A stretch of 64,000 bases of DNA, taken from assembly GCA_036417435.1 (NCBI GenBank), contig CM070907.1, positions 58,636,001 to 58,700,000 on the forward strand, written 5' to 3'. Positions 32,397 through 44,599 of the stretch are shown here, in pieces (the stretch's first letter is position 1; the number at the start of each line of letters is the position of its first letter). The translations under genes were made by a program, and so were the position numbers. Source of the DNA: Inia geoffrensis (taxonomy: Eukaryota > Chordata > Mammalia > Artiodactyla > Iniidae). The notes below the pieces were generated by a model. It ran no database searches. It saw only the letters and a program-made list of their open reading frames with translations, and was not told the origin of the DNA.

Positions 32397-33117
32397 TTAA
32401 ACTATCTGTTTTCTATTATCGGTTTATTCTGACCCTTAATCAGGAGCATAGAGATAACAGCTCTGTGCATTACAGGCTAAAGCTCCATTTTGCCAAAGGT
32501 TGAGCAGTTAGGAAATTTTCTTAGGATCGTATCATTTGTAAGTCAGGTAATTCTGTGTGTCTCCAAAGTTCATATTCTATCACAATATATTATGTGACCC
32601 ACCATGGCCTAGAACTCCATCATACAGAAGCTATGCTTGCATGTGTAAGGGAAAGATGACAACTGTCAAAAAAAATCATGAGTGTGAAGGAAAATACATT
32701 TTAAAGATGGTAATGCCTTATTGTGGATGGGTATGCAAGAAGATGGGAGAGTCAGAAAAAAAATGAAAATCAGATCTGAAATTATTGACTAATTAGCCAG
32801 TGTTATCCTAGGAAAGGGAAGACTTAAGAGGAAAAAAGAATAAAAACTAAAATGCAAAGAGCCATCATATGAGAAACACCCTGTTTGCTGGAGGTGAGCA
32901 AAAAGAGAATGAATGAAAATTAGTAATACTGTTATGCTGCGCCTTTTATGAAGAAAAAATTGGCCTCAAAGTCTCCTAAAATGTTCCTTGACCTTCAAGT
33001 TCAGTCTTTCTCTGTAATTATGAATCCAAAATGTGAGCCGTATATAAATCAAGTACAGATTATTTAGTGACTATTAGATATTGTCTTAACCTGGAATCTT
33101 TCAAATGCACTAAAAAT
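32397..33117. other. Non-coding, nothing recognised
   Basis: AT-rich; no feature supported. Confidence 0.45.
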
Positions 33118-33530
33118 AGAACTCACTCAAACTAGTTTCAGGGAAAAGGGGAATTGATTGAAAATACAGATATGTCATGGGAAAGGTTCACAAAGCCTGG
33201 TATCAGGAACCGGAAAACAAGGGCTGAGGTTACTCCTGCTGTGTATCATCTCTGCTTCTCCCCAAGCATTTCAATCACTCTCTCTCTCTCTGGCTGCACA
33301 CCCCTCCTCCACTTTGGCATGTGCGCCTCCACCATAGCTCTGGCTTCACATGGCTTCCTGCTCAATCCATCAAACACAGACTAGAGACCCAATTAGCAGG
33401 AAAGAGAACCTGGCAGGCTGAACTCACTTCAGGTGCTTTCTCCAGCCCCGTTGTATATTTGGAGGAGGTGTCATTAAATTGCAGTCCAGAGGACTATGGA
33501 AACAAGCTGTGTAAGATGGAATCATGAACA
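33118..33530 (+). repeat. Probable old interspersed repeat
   Basis: AACTCACTCAAACTAGTTTC, GGGGAATTGATTGAAAATAC and later CTCTGGCTTCACATGGCTTC resemble the 5' half of the family whose 3' half may be at 7644-7990. A short CT run lies at 33278-33291. Confidence 0.35.
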
Positions 33531-33949
33531 GATCCTATTAGAGACGGTAGAGCAAAAAGGAAAAGATTGTTCAGAAAAGGAATGAAGTATAACACATGTA
33601 TGCAGAGTTATATATAAACAAGATGGAAATTGTTTTAAAAGGCATTACTGTGCTCTGAATTTACTCCAAGATTTTAATATTCCTATTCAAATTTCATTAA
33701 AACATTTTTTAGACTATATACCATATAGTTACTTTATCAGTTGCCATCTAGCCCCTCTGTACTAAGCATGATTTGCAACCAAGAACTATTTTAGTTTTCA
33801 TTTTGTATTTTTGTATTGATAAAAAAAAAAAAAATGAATGTGATGTGCAGAAAATTGGGGGTGGGGGAGTCTAAAGAAGCAAGTCAAAAGCAAACAATAT
33901 GCCACCCAGCAACAACCAAAGTAAACATTTTTGGTATATACCCTTCAAA
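33531..33949. other. Non-coding, A run at 33820-33833
   Basis: Nothing recognised apart from the homopolymer. Confidence 0.4.
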
Positions 33950-34400
33950 TTTAACTCTACACACAAACCTATTCATACACATGACCTTAAACTCTATATA
34001 CTATTTTAAAGTGCTTTTTGTAAATTAATTTTTTATCATTTTCTTTTTATTATAGATATTCCTTTATGGTATATTTTATAATGGCTATACAGCTTTTCAT
34101 AAATTTCTGAACAAAAAACATTTGATTACTCCAATCTGTCACTATAAGAATGCTGGGATATTTCTATATCCATAAATATATATAGACATACAGACATCGA
34201 TGTATGCATATGCAGATATTTACACATATATAATCTAATTTTTTGTATACATGGCTCACTATTTAGATTAAATTTCTGGGAACAGATTACTTGGTGAATG
34301 ACTGAGATGAACTATATGACTCTTGATACATACAGCAATATAAAAAGACCGTGCTAACTTACATTCTTCTCAGTGTTTAAAATGTCGTCAGTGTTTAGGT
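33950..34400 (-). mobile_element. Old L1 fragment, very diverged
   Basis: Antisense old-L1 order is faintly kept: ATTCCTTTATGGTATATTTT, AAATTTCTGGGAACAGATTA and GTGCTAACTTACATTCTTCT match the pattern seen more clearly at 22561-22770. Confidence 0.4.
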
Positions 34401-34929
34401 GGTCAAAAAAGCAAAACACCACCAACAACAACTAAACCTGCCAACTGGAAAGGGTAAATCCCCTCGGTATTTTATGTGTTTCACAATTATAGAAGTTAAA
34501 CAATTTAAAATTCTTATAGTTGGCCATATTCTAATTCGTACATTGTTGTATGAACTCTTTTGAAAGTTTTTCCCCAAACTTTCACAATTATTAACTTGTA
34601 TAACCTATGTTTTACTTTCCTATAATCTTTCTTAAAAGAAAACAGACTCTGCTATGATATTCAATTTAGATGGCAACTGTGGAGTTGGAAAAAGCGTTGC
34701 TAATGGAGCTTCAAATGCAGGCTTTGATATTTAACCTCAGTTAGACTCCATGTAATCGCTTACAAAATGGAGACAAGAAACCCTGCCTTCCAAAATGTAA
34801 ATAATTTCTTCTCAGTCAGAAAACATGTGTTGTACAGGGCCATCTCTCTTTTATGATTCACACTTTCTTGTTTCCTATACTGAAAAATATTGGATTTGTT
34901 GAATACTTTTGAATTTGCTTTGCTCTTCC
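34401..34929. other. Non-coding, nothing recognised
   Basis: No feature supported. Confidence 0.4.
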
Positions 34930-35297
34930 CATTCTCAGGAATTTCAGTATGATATTTCCTCTGCCTAAAATAATTGTCTCCCCCATCTTCCTGGCTCCTA
35001 CACAACTTTATTATTTAAAATTTTACATCCACATAAAAACCTTTCTTTAACTCTACTCATGTTACTTGAGGTGTACCTGGTTATATGCTCTAAAATGTCC
35101 TTTATCATCATTACTATATGTGATATTTCTAACTTTAATACATTTTACATTTTAATACATTTTAATGTTTCTTTCTAAACAGTTAAATTCCTTGAAAGCA
35201 TGACCCATTTGTATCTTGTTCACTATTCCATTTTCAGAGTTCTTAAGAGTAGTACTTAACCGCCAATAAATATATATGTAAATTTATGAGCAAATGA
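34930..35297 (+). mobile_element. L2 LINE relic
   Basis: L2 3' end: AACTCTACTCATGTTACTTG region, TTAAATTCCTTGAAAGCATG, ACCCATTTGTATCTTGTTCA and CCAATAAATATATATGTAAA. Confidence 0.5.
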
Positions 35298-35574
35298 ACC
35301 ATTTTTTCCTTCTGAACAATAATGCCTCTTCAAGTTTCATTATTCTTTTATCAATTATTGAAAATATTGTGTTTGTTTAGTTTGAGGTAACTAGAATAAA
35401 AGTCTAGTCTCACTAAGTGGACTACTTTTCTCAAGCGTAAAATAATATTTCACTAAAGGCAGCACACACACTTCTGGTTGAAATGATTTTAGGTAGCAAA
35501 AAATTATTTTGAATAGTTATATGAATATTTTTCATTATAATCTTAAAGAAATAATATAACAGTTCAATTAAGTA

Positions 35575-36226
35575 CATGATCTGGAAATTCTGCTTCTGGT
35601 TATACAGCCAAAATACATGAAATCAGGGACTTGAACAAATTTTTGTAAAATCTTATTCACAATCCCCAAAAGGTGGTAACATATGTCCATCAACAGCTGA
35701 ATGGATAAACAAAATTACAATGGAATATTATTAAACTTATGTTGATTGGCTTGGTTTTGGTAAATATTTCACAATATCTACCTATATCAGGTCATCAGTT
35801 TGTACACCTAAAACGTATACAACATTTGACTGGAAAGTATACCTTAATAAAGCCAGAGGGGGGAAAAAAAGAATAAAATTTTGATACAAGCTACAACATG
35901 GATGAACCTTGAAAACATCATGCTAAGTGAAATAAGCCAGTCACAAAAGGACAAATCATATTATGTGATTTCACTTATATGAGTTAGCTAGATCAGTCAA
36001 ATTCATAGTGACAGAAAATACAATAGTGGTTCCCAGGGGCTGAGGGGAGGGAAGTTAGTGTTTAACAGGTACTAAGTTTAAGTTTGGAATGATGAAAAAG
36101 TTCTGGAGATGGATGGCGGTGATGGTGGCACAACAGTGTGGTATACTTAACACCACCAAACTGAATACTTAAAAGGTTAAAATGGTAAATTCTATGTCAC
36201 ATGTATATTACCACAATAAAAAAGAG
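35575..36226 (+). mobile_element. Old L1 3' end with a second L1 tail inside
   Basis: The outer element shows late ORF2 and 3'UTR landmarks: AACAGCTGAATGGATAAACA, then ACATGGATGAACCTTGAAAA, TGCTAAGTGAAATAAGCCAG, GGTTCCCAGGGGCTGAGGGG and ACTTAACACCACCAAACTGA, ending with an A tail near 36222. Between about 35733 and 35863 a different L1 tail (TCAGTTTGTACACCTAAAAC, ATACCTTAATAAAG) interrupts it. Confidence 0.72.
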
Positions 36227-37867
36227 TCCAGGTAATATTCAGATATCTTAAAAGTCATTCAGATGATGAATAATTACAGTTTGGGAAATATTGACATAGG
36301 CATTGCACATGAGCTTTTCACATCAGAGAAACCTTGGATTTCAGGTAAGGCTGCTTCATACCTGCTGAGAACCTTGGGCATTTGCTGACCTTTGTCTGCT
36401 TCCTTTCCATTGTGTGTGAGACCAAGGGCATTGTAAAGATAAGCAAGGAAACATGTAAAGCACTTAGAACAAAGTAGGCACCGTGTAGAAACCCAATTAG
36501 TGGTTCCAGTTGTTATATCACCATTGTTTTTGTTATGTCTTAAAATGAAGTAGGAGACTGAAGTGTTTTCTATGCAGTGTTTTGGGTTTTTTTTTTTTTT
36601 TCCATATAACATAAATTTGGTTAGAAATAAAGTTATGAGAAAAAAGATTTTGTTCCAGTAGAGTTATTGAATATTTTATCATTTTAGAAGTCCAATTTTC
36701 TTCATTCTCAGTGTCTTCTGCCTTTATAAGATAAGGGACAGATTCAATTTATGCTGTCAAACACTAGCTACCTAGCTATGTAAAAGACTATTCCTTTTAA
36801 CCTTCTTTTATGTTTACCTTTCTGAAATATAGTTAAATGCTTTCAATAAAACATAAAACCACCAATAGTCAAAACCTACCAAAGATTTCTATCCCTCCAG
36901 GTATAAACAGATCTTCTGAGACAAATGATATATTTAGCTTAATGAAATTTTACACTCTTGACTTAGTAGGCAACTTGTAAGTAAGAATGGTCACTTCTAT
37001 TTTGATGAATGAATTTTTGTTGAAGGTCCATTATGTGACCATATTATATTTGGGGTTATGGGACAGCAGAAATAAGGATATCTCCATAGACTCTAATCAC
37101 AAGGAACTATAAATCTTATGGACGAATTGATGATATGAATGATCTCTGGACAAAGTTTCCATTGGTAGAGTTTAAAGCAGGAAGTAATGAGACAAGCCTC
37201 ATTTATATCTCCTAAAATAAAATGTATGCTATATCATGAAGTCCCCATATAATATTAGTATCTAACATGTTATTTCTTAACTCCTTGCTTCTGTTCATAC
37301 TGTGCCACTGTCTAAGGGTCCTTTTGTCTTATACATCCCGACTTATTTCCTATTCTATTTCTATAGTCCTCCTCTCTGAATTCAGCTCCACCTACTGCGC
37401 TCTACAATAGTGCACACAAATCGATATGACCTTGAACATAAAATTCTAACACCAGATTGCATATTGTTTTCTAACAATGCCTAGAGAGAAGATATTCCTT
37501 TTGATTTAAATGTAAAACATCTTAAAGAAGAGAAATCCATTTCCTTATGCATTTATATTCTTCATGGTTCTCAGAAAATTATAATTTAGGCATTCAATAA
37601 ATACTTGCCAATATGACTTGGCTAAGATAATTGGTTACAAGGAGCTGTGCTCAGTCTTTGTAGTTACAAAGTACAGTGATCATGCACTCTTTTTATTATA
37701 GACATTGCAAACATTCCACAAGTGTTTAAGTTGTATTGGTATCCCTTACAGGAAATCAGTTCCCAATATGTCTTATGTTCCTTGGGCACTTCTGCCTTAT
37801 TGTTCTCATGATTCCATGTTAAGAGGATACTGTGAAATTTATGCAACCTCGTGTGCAAAGCTAAGAC
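36227..37867. other. Mostly single-copy non-coding DNA
   Basis: Possible MIR scrap at 36380-36510 (CATGTAAAGCACTTAGAACA) and L2-like scraps near 37270-37390. No exon supported. Confidence 0.4.
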
Positions 37868-37887
37868 AAAGAAATCCACCAAATCAG

Positions 37888-38072
37888 CTTTGTGACCACC
37901 TAGAGGGGTGGGATAGGGAGGATGGGAAGGAGGGAGACGAAAGAGGGAAGAGATATGGGGACATATGTATATGTATAATTGATTCACTTTGTTATAAAGC
38001 AGAAACTAACACACAATTGTAAAGCAATTATACTCCAATAAAGATGTTTAAAAAAAAAGAAGGAAAAAAAAA
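37888..38072 (+). mobile_element. L1 3'UTR fragment with 20-bp TSD
   Basis: Starts with a G-rich purine tract (GGGTGGGATAGGGAGGATGG), then ATTGATTCACTTTGTTATAA, CAATTATACTCCAATAAAGA and an A-rich tail. Flanked by AAAGAAATCCACCAAATCAG (37868-37887) and a copy with one mismatch (38073-38092). Confidence 0.9.
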
Positions 38073-38092
38073 AAAGAAATCAACCAAATCAG

Positions 38093-38835
38093 TCAAACTA
38101 ATCATATATTTATAGAGAGGGATAACTATACTACAGTGTTAAATTAACGTTATAATTTAGGGAAATGTCCTCATGCAATGAGAAATAAACCATACATTTT
38201 TAATGTAGCAGCCAGGCCATTAGAAGTTTTCAGTTCCCTAAGTATTTAATTTGATCACTTTGCTATAGAATGCTACTGTTAGATAATCCTTTGTCCACAT
38301 TATTATGCTCCTTTTTAAAACCTCCAGGTAATGACTGTGTGTAGTTCGGTGTAATGAATAAAATAAATTAAAAGGTAAATTTAGACCTAGTACCAGCAAA
38401 GAGAAAAATAAACGACCAGTCTCCCCAAATCCACTCTTTTCAAAAATCTATAATGAGGATTATCAAAAAGAAAAAATCCAGGAGGAAAACAATCTAAATT
38501 GTTTTTGTTTGCTTTTCTTTTTTCCTTTCTTTATACCATTAGGGAAAGACCTCATTTAAATTGATAACTCAACTACATATAAGATTTTTCATGTTTGGTT
38601 GACTGTGTTTGAAATGACACAAGAAAAAAAAAGGATTATATTTAAACTACATCTAACATACAATCAAAATGCTACAAATACAAGACCTGCCCAAAATCAA
38701 CTCAGAACCTGGTGAGGGAGGTAAGACACGTATTGGCTCATGATGAGGCATTTCAATGCAAGTGACATACAAATAGCGTCAGAGAAGGACTGAAGTAAAC
38801 TGTGAAAGTTCCACTAAAGAGGGGACTTTTTAGCT
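38093..38835. other. Non-coding, nothing recognised
   Basis: AT-rich; no feature supported. Confidence 0.4.
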
Positions 38836-38985
38836 GTAACAATGACTACCATTTGTATAGCACCTTCTGTACTAGGTTCTTAATGTGCATTACTAAATCC
38901 TCACAAAAATCTTATGATAAAACAGATGCTCAGGGATGTTAAATAACTCAGTCTTAAAGGTGAGTAGATTGAGATTGGGTTCCTT
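38836..38985 (-). mobile_element. MIR SINE relic
   Basis: Reverse MIR: ACTACCATTTGTATAGCACC, TAATGTGCATTACTAAATCC and CTCAGGGATGTTAAATAACT. Confidence 0.6.
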
Positions 38986-39688
38986 CTTTGAGGAGAGAAT
39001 GGCATGAACAGAAGTCTGGAAGTAGTTGGATAGAAGGCACAGAATAAGTTCAGAGAATTAGATTCTTATTAAGAGTTTATCTACATAATACTGTAATTGA
39101 TCTAAAATATAGTTATCTGTTAAATAAAATGTTAACTGTTAGTCTCTCTGGTTGCTGGGACTTGGGATAATTTTATTTTCATGTATTTGAATATTTTCTA
39201 AATTTTCTTCAAGAAAGGTGTACTGATTATATAACTGGCAGCAATAAACATTATTTCACATGATTAAAAAAAAAAAGGCTACAAATACAGACCTGAGTTT
39301 ATCATTGCTACACCTTGGGTCTCCTTTTAATCTCTCATTAGGGAAAGTTAATTACTCCAGTATCTATGATATCCTAAGTGTCATTCACATATCTATATTT
39401 CATTGTACTGTAATTTATTTATCTACCTTATTTGATCATTACACCCTTATATAACACATATACATATCTATATCTATACATGTTTCCTACCAATAACCTG
39501 GAACTGTTTACATCATGGTTTGAGTTAAACAGTTAGGTAATTTTATGGCAAATTAACTAAACTAAGTAAGTCAACTGTTAGCTATACAAGGAAGATATAT
39601 CAAGTGATGCTGATAATGATGTTCTGCTCTTACTAATATTATTATTAATAACAATATAACAACAAATATAATAATAAACTATAATAGT
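38986..39688. other. Non-coding, nothing recognised
   Basis: No feature supported; an A run near 39264. Confidence 0.4.
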
Positions 39689-39895
39689 CACCATGTGATG
39701 AATACCTGGCATACTAAGTATTTTACATGTCATTTTGTTGAACTCTGAAATAAGTCTGAAATTAGGTATCATTCTCCCAGTTTCAAAGGTGAAGCCACCA
39801 CAGCTTAGACTAAGTAAGTAACCAGCTTGCCTAAGGCTGTACAACTAGTAAGTGGCAAAGCTGAAGTCCAGCCTCAGGTTTTTCTAGCTGCCTCG
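39689..39895 (-). mobile_element. MIR SINE relic
   Basis: Reverse MIR: TATTTTACATGTCATTTTGT, ATTCTCCCAGTTTCAAAGGT, CTTGCCTAAGGCTGTACAAC and TAGTAAGTGGCAAAGCTGAA. Confidence 0.75.
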
Positions 39896-41371
39896 TGAGC
39901 ACAGCCCTGTCAGAGTGCGCCCTGATCAAGGCTGATTTCTGGTCACCAGTCACTTCACGAGTGACTCTGCTGAGTGGCCCCAATATCGGACTGTCATCAC
40001 TTCTCTTTCTGTTTGGCACCTTTATTTCATTGTTGGGCAATGCTTCTATGCATACAGCTGCCTGTCCCACTGTACCCCATGGTCAGATCTGGCTCTGTTT
40101 AGCTAAATGCAAACATATGCTTGAAAAGAATGACTCAACATATAGGCAATTGACTGGACTTAAAAACTCTCATTTGATAGTCTTATACGGCACAAGTTTT
40201 AGATAGTCCTTTATACACTCTCTTCCTTAGAACAGATGTGAATCAGGGAAGATGGAACACGGGGAATCAATTAATACAAAAGACCACCTGGCATATTTTG
40301 CAAATGGGGACAGTGATGGCCCGATACAGTGATGGCCCGATACAGTAACCATTCACAAAGCTAGCACTGGGACCATACTGCTGTCCCACGTCTATGTATC
40401 TGTGGTAAGTCAGTAACTCTTCCTGTCTGGGGATCACCCAGCTATCCTCTTTGGAATGGATGGAGTATTTAAAGAAAAACAGAGAAAACCTTTTTATCTC
40501 TCTGGCCTGGGAAAAGTGAAATAAGTCCTGTCAATAAACATCTTTGGACTTCACAAATTTCCGTTGTCCTCAAATACTCATGTCTTTCCAAACCTCAAAC
40601 ATACTCCATGGGGATTTGATAGCATACAATTTTCAGTCAAATTGCCACAAATACCCATGGAGAATTCAGTTTGACTTGGGGATTACCTCTTATTTTTCTT
40701 TAATCAAAGTTGCAGCTTGTGGATGTTTTTGGACCACTTCAAAGCTTTGGAAAGAGTTCATGTGTGTGTTTCTGTGTGCTCCAATCTCTGATCAGGTAGG
40801 TTCCCCTTGGTTAGACTAGACAGGATCTTGGACTCTTTTCACAGGCTCTTAATTAAAGGAAACGAAATTGACATACCCATGGGAAAACTAGAACTCTCCA
40901 GTTTAGAGAAGCAGTTCAATTTGTTGGAGGTAAATATTAATCCCATGTTATGATTCTAACTTTAAAGATTTTGTGACATCTATGCCACTTGGGAGATTTT
41001 CATATGCAATATTACCTTTCAGGGAGAACCCAGGAGTGCTTCTATGTGGCACACACTTTTCTTTCCAAAGAATATTTCAGCAGAAAAGTATGGGTATCTC
41101 GAAAAAATTGCATGATAAAAATAACTCCCTATATTCAACAATTACTCAGTATCTGCTATGTGTCAGTATTTAGGTATTGGCTAATGATATAAAGTTATTA
41201 ACACCGATTTCAAGGCCCTTTTCATCTCACGGGCTTTGTTTTCCCACCACTCCACCACCACCTTTAATCCCCACCATGATTTTCTTCCAGTTTCCTGAAC
41301 ATGGAATGCTTGTTCTTGCCTCCAGGACTTTATATATGCTGATTCTTGTACTAGGAATTCTCCTCTCCTAT
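39896..41371. other. Single-copy non-coding DNA with a 16-bp tandem duplication
   Basis: CAGTGATGGCCCGATA is repeated exactly at 40311-40326 and 40327-40342. Otherwise no repeat or exon recognised. Confidence 0.5.
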
Positions 41372-41468
41372 ATGTATATATAGGAATCACTTTTCTGTAT
41401 ACCTGAAACATTGCTGTAAATCAACTATACTTCAATAAAAAATAGAAATAAATTAAAAAAATAAACAG
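41372..41468 (+). mobile_element. Short L1 3'-end insertion
   Basis: L1 tail: TATGTATATATAGGAATCAC, CTGAAACATTGCTGTAAATC, AACTATACTTCAATAAAAAA, then an A-rich end. No clear TSD. Confidence 0.75.
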
Positions 41469-42546
41469 TAGTAGGAACAGCAATCCTGTTAGACTGGTAT
41501 AGAGTTTTGATATTTACAAGGTGCTTTCATCTACATGATTGTATTTCTCAAATATATCTATGAGGAGAAAAGGGCAGTGTGATTAGATTTGTTTGATAGT
41601 GGTAACATGATGTTCAAAAAGGATGCTGCTAAAGCAGTAGTTAAATGTGCCCAGAAGACTTTGTACTACAGAGAGTTTCATTGCCATAGCCCTCATGCTG
41701 TTCCCAGTCAAGGAATGGGAATACAGCAGAGCTACTATGGCAGATCTATTTCTGGGAAATACAGGTCCCATCTGATAGCCACCTTTGGCTCAAGGACTAT
41801 CCAATGGCTTTTCTGACCCTCCTTTAGTCTGTATTGCAGTCTAAAACACTTTCACCCAACCCTCACTCCCTCTCTCCCTCACTCAACGTCAGATTTGATA
41901 TAATATACGCAAAGCATCCAATAGTTCCTAGAGCATAAAAATCTTTCAACGAATGTAATTATTCTTCTTTAAATGAAGGGAGAGAGCTGGTTGAGTTGGG
42001 TGGTCTAATACAAATCTCAAATTTCCACCCTTAGAGCCAAGCTCTCAGTATCCTCTAAAAGCCATCCTTCTTCTTGTGCGCTCTAAATTTCACAGCAAAG
42101 GCAATTTTCAAAACAGTTAATCAGATCAGGCTTACGCATATAGCTTGGGATTCACATGTGGCCAATGGTTTCCCTAATTTAGGTCCAACTCTCTTATATT
42201 TCCATCTGGTCTAGAAGCATTTCTTTTCTTTAATGATCTTGCTGGAGACAATGATTCCCCATAAATGACTTTGCTCTTTGGCCATATGAGTCAGGCAATG
42301 CACTATCTGTAGAAAGTAACACCCATTTCCCACCACTACGCCCTTTTTTTTTAATGTCTTTTACATTGCAAACAAAATAGTTGCAATAATTGTCCCTAGA
42401 CACTATCACATTTCTTCCTGCTTCTTTGATTATTGTCTAAAAGTGAACTGGGAAAAATATAATAAAGTTCTCTTCAATAATTAGTTCACTGGTTAAGGAA
42501 AAACTGGCTAAGGAAAAAGAATTAGTGGTTCTGTTCTGTCATTGAA
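41469..42546. other. Non-coding, nothing firmly recognised
   Basis: Faint L2-like traces near 42060-42300, too weak to call. Confidence 0.4.
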
Positions 42547-42634
42547 GCCTCATTATTTGGAGGTCCCGTTAGCACAGTTTTATAAATGAGGCCTCATTAT
42601 TTTGGGGTCCTGTTAACACAGTTTTATAAATGAG
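42547..42634 (+). repeat. 44-bp tandem duplication
   Basis: 42547-42590 and 42591-42634 are adjacent 44-bp units with 4 mismatches, each ending ACAGTTTTATAAATGAG. Confidence 0.95.
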
Positions 42635-42814
42635 AACTAAGAACAGCTGGTGGATAAGATGAAAGAAGCCAAGTGCGTTTGATTTTCTCTACACTCTGCC
42701 TCTCCCATTATTAAAAAAAAAAAAAAAGATGAAATTTTACTGTTGTAAATGTAGTGACCAAGTTAGAATTTGGATGTATATGTTGATGTCATATAATAAA
42801 ATAACACTAAATTA

Positions 42815-42985
42815 GGGGATTGTACATGAGCTCTGTTGTCACTTCTGTTATTGATTAACTTTGACCTTGGACAAATTACTTAACCTTTCATGCTTTCCAC
42901 TTCTTCATCACTCACATCGGAATAATAGCACATCACCTAACTATATCATAAAGCAATAATAACAACTAAATGTATAACTTTCTGT
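42815..42985 (+). mobile_element. MIR SINE relic
   Basis: Plus-strand MIR: GAGCTCTGTTGTCACTTCTG, GACCTTGGACAAATTACTTA, ACCTTTCATGCTTTCCACTT and CATCGGAATAATAGCACATC. Confidence 0.62.
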
Positions 42986-43290
42986 GAAGGTACTTTGAAA
43001 AGTATAAAAAACTATACAAATTTTTACTTTTTGTGTTCATCATCCTTACTATTTGTAAATCTTCTGAATGTAGCATTTACATTAGTCATCTAGAAAGTCT
43101 CTGAAGACACTAGGCCATTATTTTATGCCAGTGAATGTACATTTTCTTTAGAAATCCTAATAAGCATTTTCTGCATAATTAGTGATTAAAAGGTAGAAAA
43201 TAAAAACACCCACATCAATCAGATAAACCTAGAAAGTATTATCAAATAGGTAGATTTGAATAACTAGAAAAGGGTCCTTGCTTGATTTAG
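42986..43290. other. Non-coding, nothing recognised
   Basis: No feature supported. Confidence 0.4.
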
Positions 43291-43366
43291 AATGATGAAA
43301 ATGATGATGATGATGACAATGAAGGTGACGAGATTATGGTGATGACAATGATAATGATAATAATAA
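43291..43366. repeat. Degenerate (GAT)n simple repeat
   Basis: Many imperfect GAT/GAC/AAT trinucleotides, purest at 43301-43315. Confidence 0.85.
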
Positions 43367-43559
43367 AAGGCATGTATACATAGCACAGAAGATTCTTTTA
43401 TAATGCACTAGTATATCTTATAGTACTTGGGTTTTTATGAAACCTCTGAAAAGAAATAAAAGTGGATACACATTACCCTTTTATTACAATGAGGAAGCTG
43501 ACCGTCAAACAAGTGAAATGCCTTGACCAAGGTAAAAGGAACAAGTGGGAAACTCAAGA

Positions 43560-43775
43560 ATCTCCATTCATTCATTACCTTATTCATTCAGTCATTTAGC
43601 CAACAAACATGATCTGCCGCCCACCCTGAAGTGTGATAAGCACTACTGATTCAAGAATGAACACAATGCAGTGGATCAAGATATTAGTAGGAAAAGGAGA
43701 TATAAATAATTCAATCAATGATTATAATGTAAAAGTGTGAGGGCAATAATAGCAACGTTCATAAGATATTATGGA
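43560..43775 (-). mobile_element. L2 LINE relic
   Basis: Reverse L2: TCATTCATTACCTTATTCAT, AGTGTGATAAGCACTACTGA and TGAACACAATGCAGTGGATC. Confidence 0.5.
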
Positions 43776-44130
43776 TGCAAAAGAGAGCCACTCTATCACA
43801 ATTTTTCCAATATAATTTTTAATAACAAGACTATTGACTCCAGTTGCTTCCTTACCATTGTAGATGCACATGATTTATGAAATTAGTACTGTCCTATTGT
43901 TATTATTTAACGTTTTCACCTATTATATCCTATTTAATATAGCTTCTCTAGGTCAGTCAGCAGAGCTACAGGCCTACAAGAGTATTTCCAAGTATGAGGT
44001 CTGTGGCAGTACTCTTTAAAAAGACTGAGTCTTAAAGCTGGAAAACCAGGAATAATCTTGACTACAAATTTTTCTTTCAGAATTTCCAGTTGACTAACCT
44101 AGTACTTACCTGACAATGAACTGTTCCTTT
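43776..44130. other. Non-coding, nothing recognised
   Basis: Left flank of the CHR SINE. Confidence 0.4.
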
Positions 44131-44144
44131 TAAAAATATGTCTG

Positions 44145-44471
44145 GGGCTTCACTCGTGGCACAGCTGTTAAGAATCCCCCTGCCAATGCAGGGGACATGG
44201 GTTCGAGCCCTGGTCCGGGAAGATCCCATATGCCGTGGAGCAACTAAGCCCGTGTGCCACAACTACTGAGCCTGCACTCTAGAGTCTATGAAACTCAACT
44301 ACTGAAGCCTACACGCCTAGAGCCCGTGCTCCGCAATAAGAAAAGCCACCACAATGAGAAGCCCATGCACCGCAGTGAAGAATTAGCCCCAGCTCTCCAC
44401 AACTAGAGAAAGCCTGCGTGCAGCAACAAAGACCCAATTCAGCCAAAAATAAATTAATTAATTAAAAAAAA
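44145..44471 (+). mobile_element. CHR SINE, long form
   Basis: A tRNA-derived SINE of about 327 bp: head with GTGGCACAGCTGTTAAGAAT (A box region) and GGGTTCGAGCCCTGG (B box), body, then an A-rich end. TSD TAAAAATATGTCTG at 44131-44144 and 44472-44485 is perfect, at a TTTT/AAAA site. Unlike the other copies it keeps an internal segment (about 44285-44317) and a 3' segment (about 44375-44445), so it belongs to an older or longer subfamily. Confidence 0.92.
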
Positions 44472-44599
44472 TAAAAATATGTCTGTGGAAGTCATAAACA
44501 AACTGAGTCTTAAAAGATCAGCGTAGCTGGAAAATAGCCTTAACCATCTAAAAGTAATGGAAACCCACACAATTGAATGTGAATACAGTACCACAAATC

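Noticed and set aside
44145..44240. tRNA-like sequence with A and B boxes
   Set aside because: It is the 5' head of a SINE with TSD and A-rich tail; no cloverleaf-competent tRNA gene is present.
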